Positions 14,637 through 26,219 of a stretch of DNA of 64,000 bases are shown in pieces. A program made the position numbers and the translations under genes. Source of the DNA: Flavobacterium limicola. GTDB taxonomy: Bacteria > Bacteroidota > Bacteroidia > Flavobacteriales > Flavobacteriaceae. How positions within the stretch are numbered: position 1 is the stretch's first letter; the number at the start of each line of letters is the position of its first letter. The stretch is taken from assembly GCF_003634755.1 (NCBI RefSeq), contig NZ_RBXA01000001.1, positions 1,426,001 to 1,490,000 of the forward strand, in the 5' to 3' direction. The notes below the pieces were generated by a model. The model did not search any database and was not told the origin of the DNA. It saw only the letters and a program-made list of their open reading frames with translations.

Positions 14637-15305
14637 ATGAAAAGGATTTTATTTTTAATGATTACCATCAGCATGTCTTTGAGCGGATATGCCCAAAACG
14701 AATTTAGCTCGAAATTTAAAGCGATTCCACCTAAAAATAATGCCCCAAAAATAAAAAAAACAATTCCACCTAAAGCGGATATTCCACCTATTAATACCCC
14801 AAACGTATTTAAAAATCCGGAAATTTTTAACCCAAAACCAAGTCCGTCGCTTCCTAGTACGCCAGCAACTAATTTCTCCATGACTCCGAAAAATGAGTTT
14901 ATTAATCCCGGAGATGTTTATAAAGACAAATGGAATAAAAAAGAAGAAAATACAGATGGTGTTGTGTATAGAAAGAACCAAAATTTAGGTAATTTTCAAA
15001 CGGGATCAGTTACTGCTAAGGTAATGTATCGCGATGCAGCTTATGTTGATGGCGATAAGATTCGAGTATATTTAAATGATAAAGTAATTGAATATCAAGT
15101 GAACCTGGATAGTGACTTCAAGGGTTTTGAAATCGTGTTGGAAAAAGGCTTTAATAAGATAGATTTCGAAGCCTTAAATCAAGGAAGTTCGGGTCCTAAT
15201 ACTGCTGAATTTAAAGTGTATGATGATAAAGGTGGTTTGATATCAGCCAGTCAATGGAATCTTGGAACTGGATTCAAAGCCACTATTATTTTGGTAAAAG
15301 AATAA
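14637..15305 (+). CDS. Secreted hypothetical protein, 222 residues
   Basis: A signal peptide of about 19 residues (ending SGYAQ) is followed by a Pro/Lys/Asn-rich low-complexity region to about residue 85, with repeated IPPK and NPK motifs. A C-terminal beta-rich domain spans about 110-222 (VTAKVMYRDAAYVDGDKIRVY, FKGFEIVLEKGFNKIDFEAL). The second half looks like a small beta-sandwich. I do not recognise a named family. It is monocistronic, ending in a strong terminator shared with the convergent lipoprotein gene. Confidence 0.7.
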   Translation: MKRILFLMITISMSLSGYAQNEFSSKFKAIPPKNNAPKIKKTIPPKADIPPINTPNVFKNPEIFNPKPSPSLPSTPATNFSMTPKNEFINPGDVYKDKWNKKEENTDGVVYRKNQNLGNFQTGSVTAKVMYRDAAYVDGDKIRVYLNDKVIEYQVNLDSDFKGFEIVLEKGFNKIDFEALNQGSSGPNTAEFKVYDDKGGLISASQWNLGTGFKATIILVKE

Positions 15306-15327
15306 AAACATACTTTATGTAAATAAG

Positions 15328-15366
15328 AAAACCGTTGAACATTCATTATACTCAACGGTTTTTTTA
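15328..15366. terminator. Bidirectional terminator
   Basis: The hairpin AAACCGTTGA/TCAACGGTTT with a T run on each strand lies between the convergent genes 14637-15305 and 15385-15912. Confidence 0.85.
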
Positions 15367-15384
15367 TGATCAAGGACGTTTTGT

Positions 15385-15912
15385 CTAAAACGGATCTGCA
15401 GTAACTTGAAATTTCATATCCGATTTTACAGTAATGTCTTGGGTTAAGGATTCTTTAATAACTGCCTTAGCTCTTATTTTATAGGAAGGTGCCTTAATGT
15501 ATTTGTCTAATTTTTGAGAGATACAAATTAGATTGATCGTATTTGAAGTGGAATTAATATCGTCTAAATAAGCCAATTCAATTTCATCATTTGCATCTGT
15601 TGAAATGTATAAGTGTATTGATTTTAAAAAGCGGAATGTTTTATCAGTTGGATCAGTGATCGTTAATTTTAATGCTGTCAACTTTACATCTTTAACTAAA
15701 TCTGCTTTTGTATTGTTGTTTTCAAATTCTTTACTTGAATTCGTGGTTATTTCTGGTGTTACTACTTCAAATAGAGCGCCAACTGGGAAAGCACTGTCAA
15801 TTGTAAAAGAGGTTTCATTATCAATTGTAAATGTCAACAGATCATCAATTATATTGCATGAAAAAAATAGTAATCCTAAAATTGCTATAGTTATGTATTT
15901 TCTTGTTCTCAT
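15385..15912 (-). CDS. Hypothetical lipoprotein, 175 residues
   Basis: The N-terminus has a basic start, a hydrophobic stretch and a lipobox ending LLFFSC at about residue 19, so the mature protein should be membrane-anchored. The rest is mostly beta-strand in character (FTIDNETSFTIDSAFPVG, KDVKLTALKLTITDPTDKTF), ending in TVKSDMKFQVTADPF. I see no catalytic motif and do not recognise the family. It is transcribed alone; the divergent neighbour is guaA. Confidence 0.7.
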   Translation of the reverse strand: MRTRKYITIAILGLLFFSCNIIDDLLTFTIDNETSFTIDSAFPVGALFEVVTPEITTNSSKEFENNNTKADLVKDVKLTALKLTITDPTDKTFRFLKSIHLYISTDANDEIELAYLDDINSTSNTINLICISQKLDKYIKAPSYKIRAKAVIKESLTQDITVKSDMKFQVTADPF

Positions 15913-16194
15913 TTTTTATGGGTTTAAGTAGGATTGTACTATTTTTTTTGTCACAACGCCGTATGGATTGCAAAACTAACGTTTTATAGCCGTAAATAGT
16001 ATTTAAATGAAAAAGCATTTTCGTTTTATTACCAAGAAAATCAAAAATGACGCTATAATAATGGAGAACATTGTTGTTTTTTTATGAAGTAGACTTTATT
16101 TTTTATTGAAAAATTGGTTGGTTATAAAGCAAAAGTAGGATTTGGTCTTGAATAAAATTTAAATTAAATGTTTTTCAATTCAAAATATAAAAAG

Positions 16195-16202
16195 TATTTT
16201 TG
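16195..16202 (+). promoter_or_regulatory. -7 box of guaA
   Basis: TATTTTTG matches the Bacteroidetes consensus TAnnTTTG and lies just 3 bp before the ATG of guaA. No clear TTTG is found about 19 bp upstream. Confidence 0.5.
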
Positions 16203-16205
16203 CGC

Positions 16206-17735
16206 ATGCAACACAACGTACTTATTTTAGATTTCGGATCGCAATACACACAGCTTATTGCGCGTAGAGTTCGCGAATTAAATATATTCTGCGAAATCTT
16301 CCCTTACAATCATTTTCCGAGTGATTTATCAAGTTATAAAGCAGTAATTCTTGGTGGTAGTCCATTTTCTGTTCGTTCAGAAGATGCTCCCCATCCTGAT
16401 TTATCACAAATCAGAGGAAAATTGCCTTTGCTGGCAGTTTGTTACGGAGCACAATATTTAGCCCATTTTAGTGGTGGGGAAGTAGCAGCATCCAATACCA
16501 GAGAATACGGTAGAGCTAATTTGACTTTTATTAAAGAAAACGAAACTTTTTTTGAAGACGTTTCTGAAAACAGTCAGGTTTGGATGAGTCATAGTGATAG
16601 TGTTAAAGCTTTACCTACCAATGGCGTGAAATTAGCAAGTACACATGATGTAGAATTTGCCGCCTATAAAATTGAAGGCGAAACTACTTATGGTATTCAA
16701 TATCATCCAGAAGTTTTTCACTCTACAGATGGAAAGCAAATGCTGGAAAATTTTTTGGTAAAAATTGCTGAAGTACCTCAGACCTTTACTCCAAATGCTT
16801 TTGTAGCTGATATGGTTGCTGAGTTAAAAGAAAAATTACAAGACGATAAAGTTGTTCTTGGTCTTTCTGGTGGAGTTGATTCGACTGTAGCGGCAGTTTT
16901 ATTGAACCAAGCGATAGGAGAGAATCTGTATTGTATTTTTGTAAACAATGGATTGCTTCGTAAAAATGAATTCCAAAGTGTTTTAGATCAATACAAAGGA
17001 ATGGGTTTGAATGTGAAAGGTGTAGATGCCGGTGATCGATTTTTATCTGAATTAGCAGGTGTCAGTGACCCGGAAACCAAACGTAAGATTATTGGACGTG
17101 TATTTATCGAAGTTTTTGATGATGAATCACACCTTATAAAAGATGTAAAATGGTTGGCTCAAGGGACCATATATCCGGATGTAATTGAATCTGTTTCTGT
17201 CAAAGGACCATCAGCTACTATTAAATCGCACCATAATGTAGGAGGTCTGCCTGATTACATGAAATTAAAAATTGTAGAGCCCCTTCGTATGCTTTTCAAA
17301 GATGAGGTACGCAGAGTAGGAGCTTCATTGGGAATAGATCCTGAATTATTAGGACGACACCCTTTTCCTGGACCTGGATTGTCAATCCGTATTTTAGGAG
17401 ATATAACGCCGGAAAAAGTACGTATTTTGCAAGAGGTAGATGCTGTTTTTATTGATGGATTAAAATCTTGGGGATTATACGATAAAGTTTGGCAAGCCGG
17501 CGCTATTTTGCTTCCGGTAAATAGTGTAGGTGTGATGGGTGATGAACGTACTTATGAAAAAGTGATCGCGCTTCGTGCCGTAGAATCTACTGATGGTATG
17601 ACTGCTGACTGGGTACATTTGCCTTATGATTTCCTGATGAAAATTTCTAATGATATCATCAATAAAGTAAAAGGAGTGAACAGAGTAGTGTATGATATCA
17701 GTTCAAAACCACCTGCTACAATAGAATGGGAATAA
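16206..17735 (+). CDS. guaA: GMP synthase (glutamine-hydrolysing)
   Basis: This 509-residue enzyme converts XMP to GMP with ATP and glutamine, the last step of guanine nucleotide synthesis. The N-terminal class I amidotransferase has Cys79 in LLAVCYGAQ and His/Glu in GIQYHPEVF. The ATP pyrophosphatase domain has the PP-loop [10 protein letters not shown] at about 217-226. The C-terminal dimerisation domain contains [17 protein letters not shown] and ends with PPATIEWE. The start is the ATG at 16206; the upstream TTG in the same frame lies inside the -7 box. The -7 box is so close that the mRNA may be leaderless. Confidence 0.97.
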   Translation: MQHNVLILDFGSQYTQLIARRVRELNIFCEIFPYNHFPSDLSSYKAVILGGSPFSVRSEDAPHPDLSQIRGKLPLLAVCYGAQYLAHFSGGEVAASNTREYGRANLTFIKENETFFEDVSENSQVWMSHSDSVKALPTNGVKLASTHDVEFAAYKIEGETTYGIQYHPEVFHSTDGKQMLENFLVKIAEVPQTFTPNAFVADMVAELKEKLQDDKVVLGLSGGVDSTVAAVLLNQAIGENLYCIFVNNGLLRKNEFQSVLDQYKGMGLNVKGVDAGDRFLSELAGVSDPETKRKIIGRVFIEVFDDESHLIKDVKWLAQGTIYPDVIESVSVKGPSATIKSHHNVGGLPDYMKLKIVEPLRMLFKDEVRRVGASLGIDPELLGRHPFPGPGLSIRILGDITPEKVRILQEVDAVFIDGLKSWGLYDKVWQAGAILLPVNSVGVMGDERTYEKVIALRAVESTDGMTADWVHLPYDFLMKISNDIINKVKGVNRVVYDISSKPPATIEWE

Positions 17736-17796
17736 TATCGTTTTTTAACATTAAGTCATTACATTTGTGATGACTTAATTGTTTAAAATTATATTT

Positions 17797-19713
17797 ATGA
17801 AAGGATTTTTACGAATTTTGTTTTTAATAGTATTGTTTTCAAATGTCATTTTTGGACAAGAAAGTGTATTGCAACATACCGTTGTTAAAGGGGAAACAAT
17901 AACTCAAATTGCTTTAAAATACAAAACAACTCCTACAGCCATTTATACACTTAATCCGGAAACTCAATCCGGAATTCAAGAAAACCAAATTCTTAGTATA
18001 CCTGATGTTGTCTTACAACAAAGAAATAATCTCGTTCACATTGTAGGTCCTAAAGAAACACTTTACGGTTTAGCTACAAAATACAATGTAAAAGTTGAAG
18101 CACTTCAAGGAGTAAATGAAACAGCGCTCGTTAATGGCTTAAAAATAGGTCAGGAGTTAATCATTCCGCGATTTTATGAGCTTGAAAAAACAGTTTCTAA
18201 CCAGCAAGCCTTCACTGCTGATAATTCAAAAATCACTCATAAAGTAATGCCTAAAGAATCATTGTTTGGTATTGCAAGATTGTATAACGTTTCTGTTCAG
18301 GATTTAGACAAAGCTAATTCAGATGTTTTTAAAGTAGGATTGCAAGTAGGTCAAAATTTAGTTATACCAAACAAACGAAAAACATTAGACGGAAGAGCCC
18401 GAATTATTAATTCTGAAACTATTTTTCATGATGTTCAGTCTAAAGAAACTAAATACTCAATAGCCAAAAAATACGGAATTACAATTGATCAATTGGAATC
18501 ACAAAATCCTGAAATTGTAAACGGATTAATTCAAGGAAATAAATTGGCTATAAATGTTAAGCAGATAACTCCTTCAAACGAAAATGAAGAGTTGATGATT
18601 GCGTTAGCGGAGAAGCAAGTAGTAGTTGAGAAAACCAAAGCAAAAAATGTTCAATTAGAAGATTTAAAAGACAAGCTTACCGTTCAAAAAGAAATGAATC
18701 AAAAAGTTATTAAAGTTAATAATTTAAAAATTGACCTTAACGAGATCGATGATGCCAAAGAAGGTTCAGAGGAAAGGCTCAGGTTAGTCTTAGAAGCTAA
18801 TAAAAATATTCAGGACATATTGATTTCAAAATTAGATTCATTAGTATACACGATGAATGAAGATTTATCAGAATTAAAAAATACTGAGATTGAAAATCTA
18901 GAGAAATCAAAGAAATTGGAAGCTAAATCTTATGAAAGTATTTCGAGAACGAGCGAATTATCATTTCAATTGAAAAAAGATTTAGCCCAAAATAGAAAAG
19001 TATATTCGGGGTTGATGAATAAAGTGCAGCGCATAGCTGTTGAAAAAAATATTGAATACAAGAAGAAAGTAAGGGAAAATAGTAAAGCTGATTTAGTGGA
19101 GTCTGACACTGAAATTACTTCTCTTGATACTTATAAAAAAATGGAATCAGACCAAAAACGAAGAGATGAATTAAATGAAGTGCTTCTTAAGAAAATTGAT
19201 TCGTTAGGCGGAGAGAAAAAAATAGAATTAAAAAGGCATATTAGTATGGCTACTTTTTATAGCAGAGAGGCAAGAAATTTTGATGATAAATTAGCGTTGG
19301 TGCGCTTAAAAAGATACCAAAATAAAGCGCAGGAGTCTCAAAGCCAGAATCCAGTTCCTAAAGATTTAAACCAACTAAACATAGTGGAGATAAAAGAAGT
19401 AATAGAACACGATTCTTTAAGTGAGGTAAATAGATCTAAAATAGAAGTATTAGATAATCTTAAAGAAGTCCCAGCAGGGTATTATATTGTTTTAGGTGAT
19501 TTTATTGAAGCAGAAGACCGAGATAAATTTATAATGAAATTGATTGATGCCGGAGAATTGAATTCCAGTTTTTTCTTTAATGTAAATATTCTTTCGTATT
19601 ATGTTTTTACTGAATTTTTTACTACCGAAGAAGAAGCTCTTTATGAATACAAACAGAAAAAAAACAAAGAATTCTTTGAAAAAATGTTTGTTGTAAAGAT
19701 TGAACAGAATTAA
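17797..19713 (+). CDS. LysM-repeat protein with coiled coil, secreted
   Basis: This 638-residue protein starts at the ATG at 17797, which gives a clean signal peptide ending IFGQ; the TTG at 17779 only adds residues. Four LysM domains follow to about residue 260, each with a KGETITQIA- or KETLYGLA-like start and ending in IP or INV, so it should bind peptidoglycan. Residues about 265-500 are strongly charged and helical, probably a long coiled coil. The last 85 residues (AGYYIVLGDFIEAEDRDKF) resemble a SPOR-like domain, which binds denuded glycan. It is 61 bp from guaA and precedes a second LysM protein. A role in cell-wall organisation is inferred. Confidence 0.83.
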   Translation: MKGFLRILFLIVLFSNVIFGQESVLQHTVVKGETITQIALKYKTTPTAIYTLNPETQSGIQENQILSIPDVVLQQRNNLVHIVGPKETLYGLATKYNVKVEALQGVNETALVNGLKIGQELIIPRFYELEKTVSNQQAFTADNSKITHKVMPKESLFGIARLYNVSVQDLDKANSDVFKVGLQVGQNLVIPNKRKTLDGRARIINSETIFHDVQSKETKYSIAKKYGITIDQLESQNPEIVNGLIQGNKLAINVKQITPSNENEELMIALAEKQVVVEKTKAKNVQLEDLKDKLTVQKEMNQKVIKVNNLKIDLNEIDDAKEGSEERLRLVLEANKNIQDILISKLDSLVYTMNEDLSELKNTEIENLEKSKKLEAKSYESISRTSELSFQLKKDLAQNRKVYSGLMNKVQRIAVEKNIEYKKKVRENSKADLVESDTEITSLDTYKKMESDQKRRDELNEVLLKKIDSLGGEKKIELKRHISMATFYSREARNFDDKLALVRLKRYQNKAQESQSQNPVPKDLNQLNIVEIKEVIEHDSLSEVNRSKIEVLDNLKEVPAGYYIVLGDFIEAEDRDKFIMKLIDAGELNSSFFFNVNILSYYVFTEFFTTEEEALYEYKQKKNKEFFEKMFVVKIEQN

Positions 19714-19796
19714 TTTATTTAGGAAACAATTAACTACTCTTTTTAAAGTTCATTACTAATTTTACAAAAACTAAAAATTAATTTATTACACTAAGC

Positions 19797-21734
19797 ATGA
19801 AATATTTTTTAACATTCTTTGTTGTTCTTTTTTTTATTTCTTTTCCGGGTCACACTCAAAATAAAGTGATACAACATAATGTAACAAAAGGAGAAACTAT
19901 AAATCAAATTGCACAAAAATATAAAGTTACACCTTATGATATTTATCAATTAAATCCAGATGCACAAAGTGGTTTGAAACCCAATACAATCTTGCTAATT
20001 CCTCAAAATTCTGGAAAGCAAGTGGTAGTTCAAGCCAAAAAAAGTACTCCGTCTATAACCCATCAAGTAGCGCCAAAAGAAACCCTGTATGGTATTGAAA
20101 AAAAATATGGAATTTCTGATGAATTATTGAAAAAAGCCAATCCTTTTCTTGAAAAAGAAGGGCTGCAAATAGGGCAGACGTTAACTATTCCCTCTAATAA
20201 AGTTCAAAAGAATAGTCCTGTCACTTTAGAAAAAGTGGTCTATCATTATGTGCTTCCTAAAGAAACAAAGTATTCAATTGCCAAACAATATGGAATTACG
20301 ATTCAAGAATTAGAGCGTAAAAATCCTGAAGTTGTTTCTAATTTACCCGAAGGGTTTAAGTTGTTAGTTAAAGGTATAGCTCCCAAAGTAGATAAGACGG
20401 TAGTTTCAGAGCCTAAAAAAGAAATTGTAAATTCAAATCCTGTACCGACTACTTCCGCAATCAATTATTTGAATTATGTAGTGAAATCGAAAGAAACACT
20501 TTATAGTTTGTCAAAAATGTTTGGCATGAGTCAGGAAGAATTAATTATTCTGAATCCTGCATTGTCTGAGGGAGTTGTAGAAGGAATGAATTTGAAAGTT
20601 CCGTCAACAATTGCAATTTCTCCGGAAACTAAAAAAGAATACACGGAATTATCAAAAAGTATGGGCGTTACTTCCAGAAAAAAATTAACGCTTCTTTTGC
20701 CTTTTAATGTTTCAAAAATTGAAGGAGATACGGTTAACTCGATGGCAATGCGCTTGAAAAAAGATAAATTTCTGAACATGACTTTGGATTTTTACGCAGG
20801 AGCTTTGGTGGCCATTGATTCTGCCAGAACACTAGGGCTTAATATAGAGGTGAAGATATTAGATTCTCAGGAGACTAAAAATAGTTCCAATGTTGCTTCT
20901 CTTATAAATAGTCATAATTTAGAAAATTCGGATGCCATAATTGGACCTTTTTATCAAAGTAATGTAGAGAAAACAGCTGAATTATTAATTAACAATCAAG
21001 TTCCTGTAATTTCACCTTTGTCAAAAGATTCGGGTGTTTCATACGCTAATATTTTTCAATCCATTCCCGCTCCTGATGCAGTCAAAAACGCTATGTTCGA
21101 TTATATGCGTTCCAAAGGAGGGAATATTGTAGCGGTAGTTGATAAGAAAAAAGAATCAGTAATACAGTTCATTAAAGAAAATCATAAAGATGTAAAATTT
21201 TCATCACTTAGTGCAAATGGAAGCGTATCTGCCGAAAATTTAAAAAGTTTGTTTGTAAAAGATAAAATAAACTTTGTGGTGATGGAAACCGGAAATACGG
21301 GAATGATAAAGTCGACAATAGCCGCGATGTTGAGTTCTATGTCAATTTACAAAGTGCAGTTAGTTATTTTGGAACCAAACGAGACATTGGATACAGATGA
21401 AATTAATGTGTCTAATTTGGCTAAATTAAAACTTACATATCCTTCCATAACTCGTGAGAATGAATCTCCGGAGGCTTTGATTTTCGAAAAAGAATTTAAA
21501 AAGAAAAATAAGATATATCCAAGTGCCTTTGCAACACGCGGATTTGATATTACTTTTGATACAATGATGCGATTGTCACAAAATAAAAAATACCAAGAAA
21601 CGGTTGATTCTACTGCCACAGAACAAGTGGATAACAAGTTTGAGTTTTACAAAAAATCAGATGGAGGTTATAGTAATAGAGGAATATATATCTTATATTA
21701 TGACACGGATCTAACTATAAAAGAAGCAAACTAA
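19797..21734 (+). CDS. LysM-repeat protein with periplasmic-binding-protein-like domain
   Basis: This 645-residue protein has a signal peptide (ending GHTQ) and four LysM domains to about residue 280. One set of starts is KGETINQIAQKYKVTPYDIY and another KETKYSIAKQYGITIQEL, close to the LysM domains of the previous gene. From about 300 on there is a type I periplasmic-binding fold like the branched-chain amino-acid receptor family (LLPFNVS, NMTLDFYAGALVAIDSA, DAIIGPFYQSNVEKTA, VISPLSK). No transporter genes are adjacent, so this domain may sense or bind a wall fragment rather than feed an ABC importer; that is inference. The gene's stop overlaps the start of the next gene. Confidence 0.83.
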   Translation: MKYFLTFFVVLFFISFPGHTQNKVIQHNVTKGETINQIAQKYKVTPYDIYQLNPDAQSGLKPNTILLIPQNSGKQVVVQAKKSTPSITHQVAPKETLYGIEKKYGISDELLKKANPFLEKEGLQIGQTLTIPSNKVQKNSPVTLEKVVYHYVLPKETKYSIAKQYGITIQELERKNPEVVSNLPEGFKLLVKGIAPKVDKTVVSEPKKEIVNSNPVPTTSAINYLNYVVKSKETLYSLSKMFGMSQEELIILNPALSEGVVEGMNLKVPSTIAISPETKKEYTELSKSMGVTSRKKLTLLLPFNVSKIEGDTVNSMAMRLKKDKFLNMTLDFYAGALVAIDSARTLGLNIEVKILDSQETKNSSNVASLINSHNLENSDAIIGPFYQSNVEKTAELLINNQVPVISPLSKDSGVSYANIFQSIPAPDAVKNAMFDYMRSKGGNIVAVVDKKKESVIQFIKENHKDVKFSSLSANGSVSAENLKSLFVKDKINFVVMETGNTGMIKSTIAAMLSSMSIYKVQLVILEPNETLDTDEINVSNLAKLKLTYPSITRENESPEALIFEKEFKKKNKIYPSAFATRGFDITFDTMMRLSQNKKYQETVDSTATEQVDNKFEFYKKSDGGYSNRGIYILYYDTDLTIKEAN

Positions 21735-22135
21735 TGACATCAAAAGTAACCTATTTAGGTGATTTAAGAACCTCTTCAACGCATTTGCAGTCAGGGACGG
21801 TAATCCTTTCCGACGCACCTTTAGATAATAACGGGAAAGGAGAGGCTTTTTCTCCAACCGATACTGTAGCAAATGCTTTGGCAAGTTGTATGATGACTAT
21901 TATGGGAATAAAAGCAGGTGAAATGAATGTTGATTTGACAGGTTCTACCGCCGAAGTAATTAAAATTATGAATGCAGAACCAAGACGCATTGGAGCAATA
22001 GAAATTTATTTTGATATGGTAGGAACAGCAGATCAAAAGAATAAAACTATTCTGGAAAGATCCGCCATGACCTGTCCTGTTTTCTTAAGTTTGCATCCTG
22101 AAATCGAGAAACGAATCACTTTTGATTGGAAATAA
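21734..22135 (+). CDS. OsmC-family protein
   Basis: This 133-residue protein belongs to the OsmC/Ohr superfamily, whose studied members reduce organic hydroperoxides through two cysteines. It has SPTDTVANALASCMMTIMG, the usual first Cys helix, and MTCPVFLSLHPEI with the second Cys. The layout fits a YhfA/OsmC-like small protein. The ATG overlaps the stop of the LysM/binding-protein gene (TAATG), indicating translational coupling. Its specific substrate is unknown. Confidence 0.88.
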   Translation: MTSKVTYLGDLRTSSTHLQSGTVILSDAPLDNNGKGEAFSPTDTVANALASCMMTIMGIKAGEMNVDLTGSTAEVIKIMNAEPRRIGAIEIYFDMVGTADQKNKTILERSAMTCPVFLSLHPEIEKRITFDWK

Positions 22136-22213
22136 AATAGATTCGAGAAGCTTGAGGCAAGAAATAAGAGGTATTACTACTTTTTATTTCTTGCTTCTTT
22201 TTTATTAAAAAAA

Positions 22214-22444
22214 ATGGATCAAAATCAAAAACAACTCATTAAGCTGGCCCACACTAAAATGCCGTTTGGTAAATATGAGGGATGGTTTCTTATCGATATT
22301 CCGGAATATTATATTGTTTGGTATAGCAATAAAGGTTTTCCAAAAGGAGAACTAGGGGAGCAATTGCAACTTATTTATGAGTTAAAACTCAACGGTCTTG
22401 AAGAATTAATTCGAAATATAAAGAAACGATACCCAAAACCATAA
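22214..22444 (+). CDS. DUF3820 family protein
   Basis: This 76-residue protein has the DUF3820 signature: MPFGKYEGWFLIDIPEYYI, then WYSNKGFPKGELGEQLQ. The family is widespread in bacteria and is sometimes labelled a quorum-sensing-regulated virulence factor, a label I would not carry over. The similar segment in DNA polymerase III/exonuclease-associated proteins suggests a nucleic acid context. It lies in the gap between the OsmC-like gene and pyrG, about 80 bp from the former. Confidence 0.8.
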   Translation: MDQNQKQLIKLAHTKMPFGKYEGWFLIDIPEYYIVWYSNKGFPKGELGEQLQLIYELKLNGLEELIRNIKKRYPKP

Positions 22445-22508
22445 TTCAGATTAGTAGGCTTTGCAAATATTCGGGTAATAGAAAAAATATTTTCTGATAA
22501 TCAGGTAA

Positions 22509-24200
<1,692 letters not shown>

Positions 24201-24265
24201 TTGTTGTTTTTTGAAACAAATCATTAAACTTCATACTAATAGATTAAACTTTTTTAAATATAATA

Positions 24266-26170
24266 ATGGAACAAAAAAAATTTGACCTCAATTCGATTAT
24301 CGGTTTTGCATTAATTTTTGGTATTTTGATTTTTATCATGTATCAAAATCAACCAGACCCGAAAGTGGTTGCTGCTGAAAAAGCACAAAAAGAGTTGTTG
24401 ATTAAAGAAGCTAAAGTCAAAGCGTTAGAAGCAAAAACTGTAGCAAAAGCTACTGTTGCGGTTGCTTCAACCGGAGATTCAACTCAATTGGCGCAATTGC
24501 AAAAAACGTTGGGGAATTTTGCGTATTCTGCGACACTTCCTTCTGCGAAAGCGGGCGTTACCACTATCGAAAACGATTTGGTGAAGCTGACAATCGCCAA
24601 TAAAGGAGGTTATATTGTTGAAGCGACTTTGAAGCAATTCGAGAAGTTCAAGAAAGGTTCCGGACAATTAGTTCAATTGGTAAAAGACAACAATGCTAAT
24701 TTAAATGTGCAATTGCTGACTAGTGATAACCGTACTTTGAATTCGAAAGACTTGTATTTTGAACCTACTTTAACGAAAGTTGGAGCGGATCAGATATTGT
24801 CTATGAAATTGAAAGCAGGAGCCAATGAATTCTTGGAGTACAAATACATTTTGAAACCAAACGATTATATGATTGGTTTTGATATTCGTTCTCAAGGGTT
24901 GAATAAAGTATTAAATACGGCAAAACCATTGGATTTAGAATGGAATTTGAAAACCTACAGAAATGAAAAAAGTGTTTCTTATGAAGACAGGTATACACTT
25001 CTTTATTTTGAGTATGGAGATGAAAAATTTGATTATGTAGGCGATGGAAAAGATAAAGAAGAGATTCCTGAAAATGTTAAATACATAGCTTTTAAACAAC
25101 ACTTTTTTTCAACTATATTATTAACAAATACTCCTTTTGCTAAATCATCTTTAAAATCTACTAAATTGGTTTTAGATGAAAAAGTAGATACAATTTTTAC
25201 AAAACAATTTAAGGCAAATATTCCTTTGGCGTTTACCAATGGTGAATTAGACCACAAAATGAGTTGGTATTTTGGTCCAACGGATTACAAAACATTAAAG
25301 GATTATGATAAAAATTTAGACCAGATTATTCCTTTAGGTTGGGGAATTTTCGGATGGATTAACAAGTTTATTTTTATCCCGTTATTCGGATTTTTAAGTT
25401 CTTACATTGCTTACGGAATTGCGATTATCATTTTTACGATTCTGATAAAAATCGCAATGTCGCCTATCACTTTTAAATCGTTCTTGTCACAAGCGAAGAT
25501 GAAAGTATTGCGTCCTGAAATAACAGAATTGGGGGAAAAATTTAAGAAAGATCCAATGAAAAAGCAACAGGAAACCATGAAGTTGTACAACAAAGCGGGC
25601 GTGAATCCAATGGCAGGTTGTATTCCGGCTTTGATTCAATTGCCATTTATGTATGCTTCGTTTCAGTTTTTCCCATCGGCATTTGAGTTGAGACAAAAAA
25701 GTTTCCTTTGGGCAGATGATTTATCTTCTTTTGACGAAATTATCCGTTTGCCTTTTTATATTCCTTTTTACGGAAATCACATCAGTTTGTTTCCAGTTTT
25801 GGCTTCGATTGCTATTTTCTTTTATATGAAAATGACTTCTGGTGATCAACAAATGGCTGCTCCACAACAAGAAGGTATGCCAGATATGGCCAAGATGATG
25901 AAAATCATGATTTATGTTTCACCAATCATGATGTTGTTTTTCTTTAACAGTTATGGTGCGGGATTGAGTTTGTATAACTTTATTTCGAATCTAATTACCA
26001 TTGGAATTATGATTGTCATCAAACGATACTTTATTGATAGTGATAAGATTCATGCTCAAATTCAAGAGAACAAATTGAAAGAGCCGAAGAAACAAGGTAA
26101 ATTCCAGAAAAAGCTGCAAGAAGTTATGGAACAAGCCGAAGCTCAAAAAGCACAACAAAAGAAAAAATAA
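24266..26170 (+). CDS. yidC: Membrane protein insertase YidC
   Basis: This 634-residue inner-membrane insertase folds and inserts membrane proteins, alone or with SecYEG. An N-terminal transmembrane segment (residues 7-23) is followed by a periplasmic domain to about 350. The conserved core from about 355 to 600 has five segments, with IKIAMSPITFKSFLSQAKMK in the cytoplasmic loop and GCIPALIQLPFMYASFQFF. The C-terminal tail is Lys/Gln-rich (KKQGKFQKKLQEVMEQAEAQ), as in many Bacteroidota. The gene ends in a strong terminator. Confidence 0.96.
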   Translation: MEQKKFDLNSIIGFALIFGILIFIMYQNQPDPKVVAAEKAQKELLIKEAKVKALEAKTVAKATVAVASTGDSTQLAQLQKTLGNFAYSATLPSAKAGVTTIENDLVKLTIANKGGYIVEATLKQFEKFKKGSGQLVQLVKDNNANLNVQLLTSDNRTLNSKDLYFEPTLTKVGADQILSMKLKAGANEFLEYKYILKPNDYMIGFDIRSQGLNKVLNTAKPLDLEWNLKTYRNEKSVSYEDRYTLLYFEYGDEKFDYVGDGKDKEEIPENVKYIAFKQHFFSTILLTNTPFAKSSLKSTKLVLDEKVDTIFTKQFKANIPLAFTNGELDHKMSWYFGPTDYKTLKDYDKNLDQIIPLGWGIFGWINKFIFIPLFGFLSSYIAYGIAIIIFTILIKIAMSPITFKSFLSQAKMKVLRPEITELGEKFKKDPMKKQQETMKLYNKAGVNPMAGCIPALIQLPFMYASFQFFPSAFELRQKSFLWADDLSSFDEIIRLPFYIPFYGNHISLFPVLASIAIFFYMKMTSGDQQMAAPQQEGMPDMAKMMKIMIYVSPIMMLFFFNSYGAGLSLYNFISNLITIGIMIVIKRYFIDSDKIHAQIQENKLKEPKKQGKFQKKLQEVMEQAEAQKAQQKKK

Positions 26171-26179
26171 TTCATAAAA

Positions 26180-26209
26180 AAAGCTCTCAATTTTGAGAGC
26201 TTTTTTTTT
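26180..26209. terminator. Bidirectional terminator
   Basis: AAAGCTCTCAA/TTGAGAGCTTT followed by a T run, between yidC and the convergent fasciclin gene. Confidence 0.9.
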
Positions 26210-26219
26210 GTTCAAAAAA

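Noticed and set aside
15913..16205. Purine or guanine riboswitch before guaA
   Set aside because: The -7 box is 3 bp from the start codon, leaving no leader, and no aptamer core was recognised.
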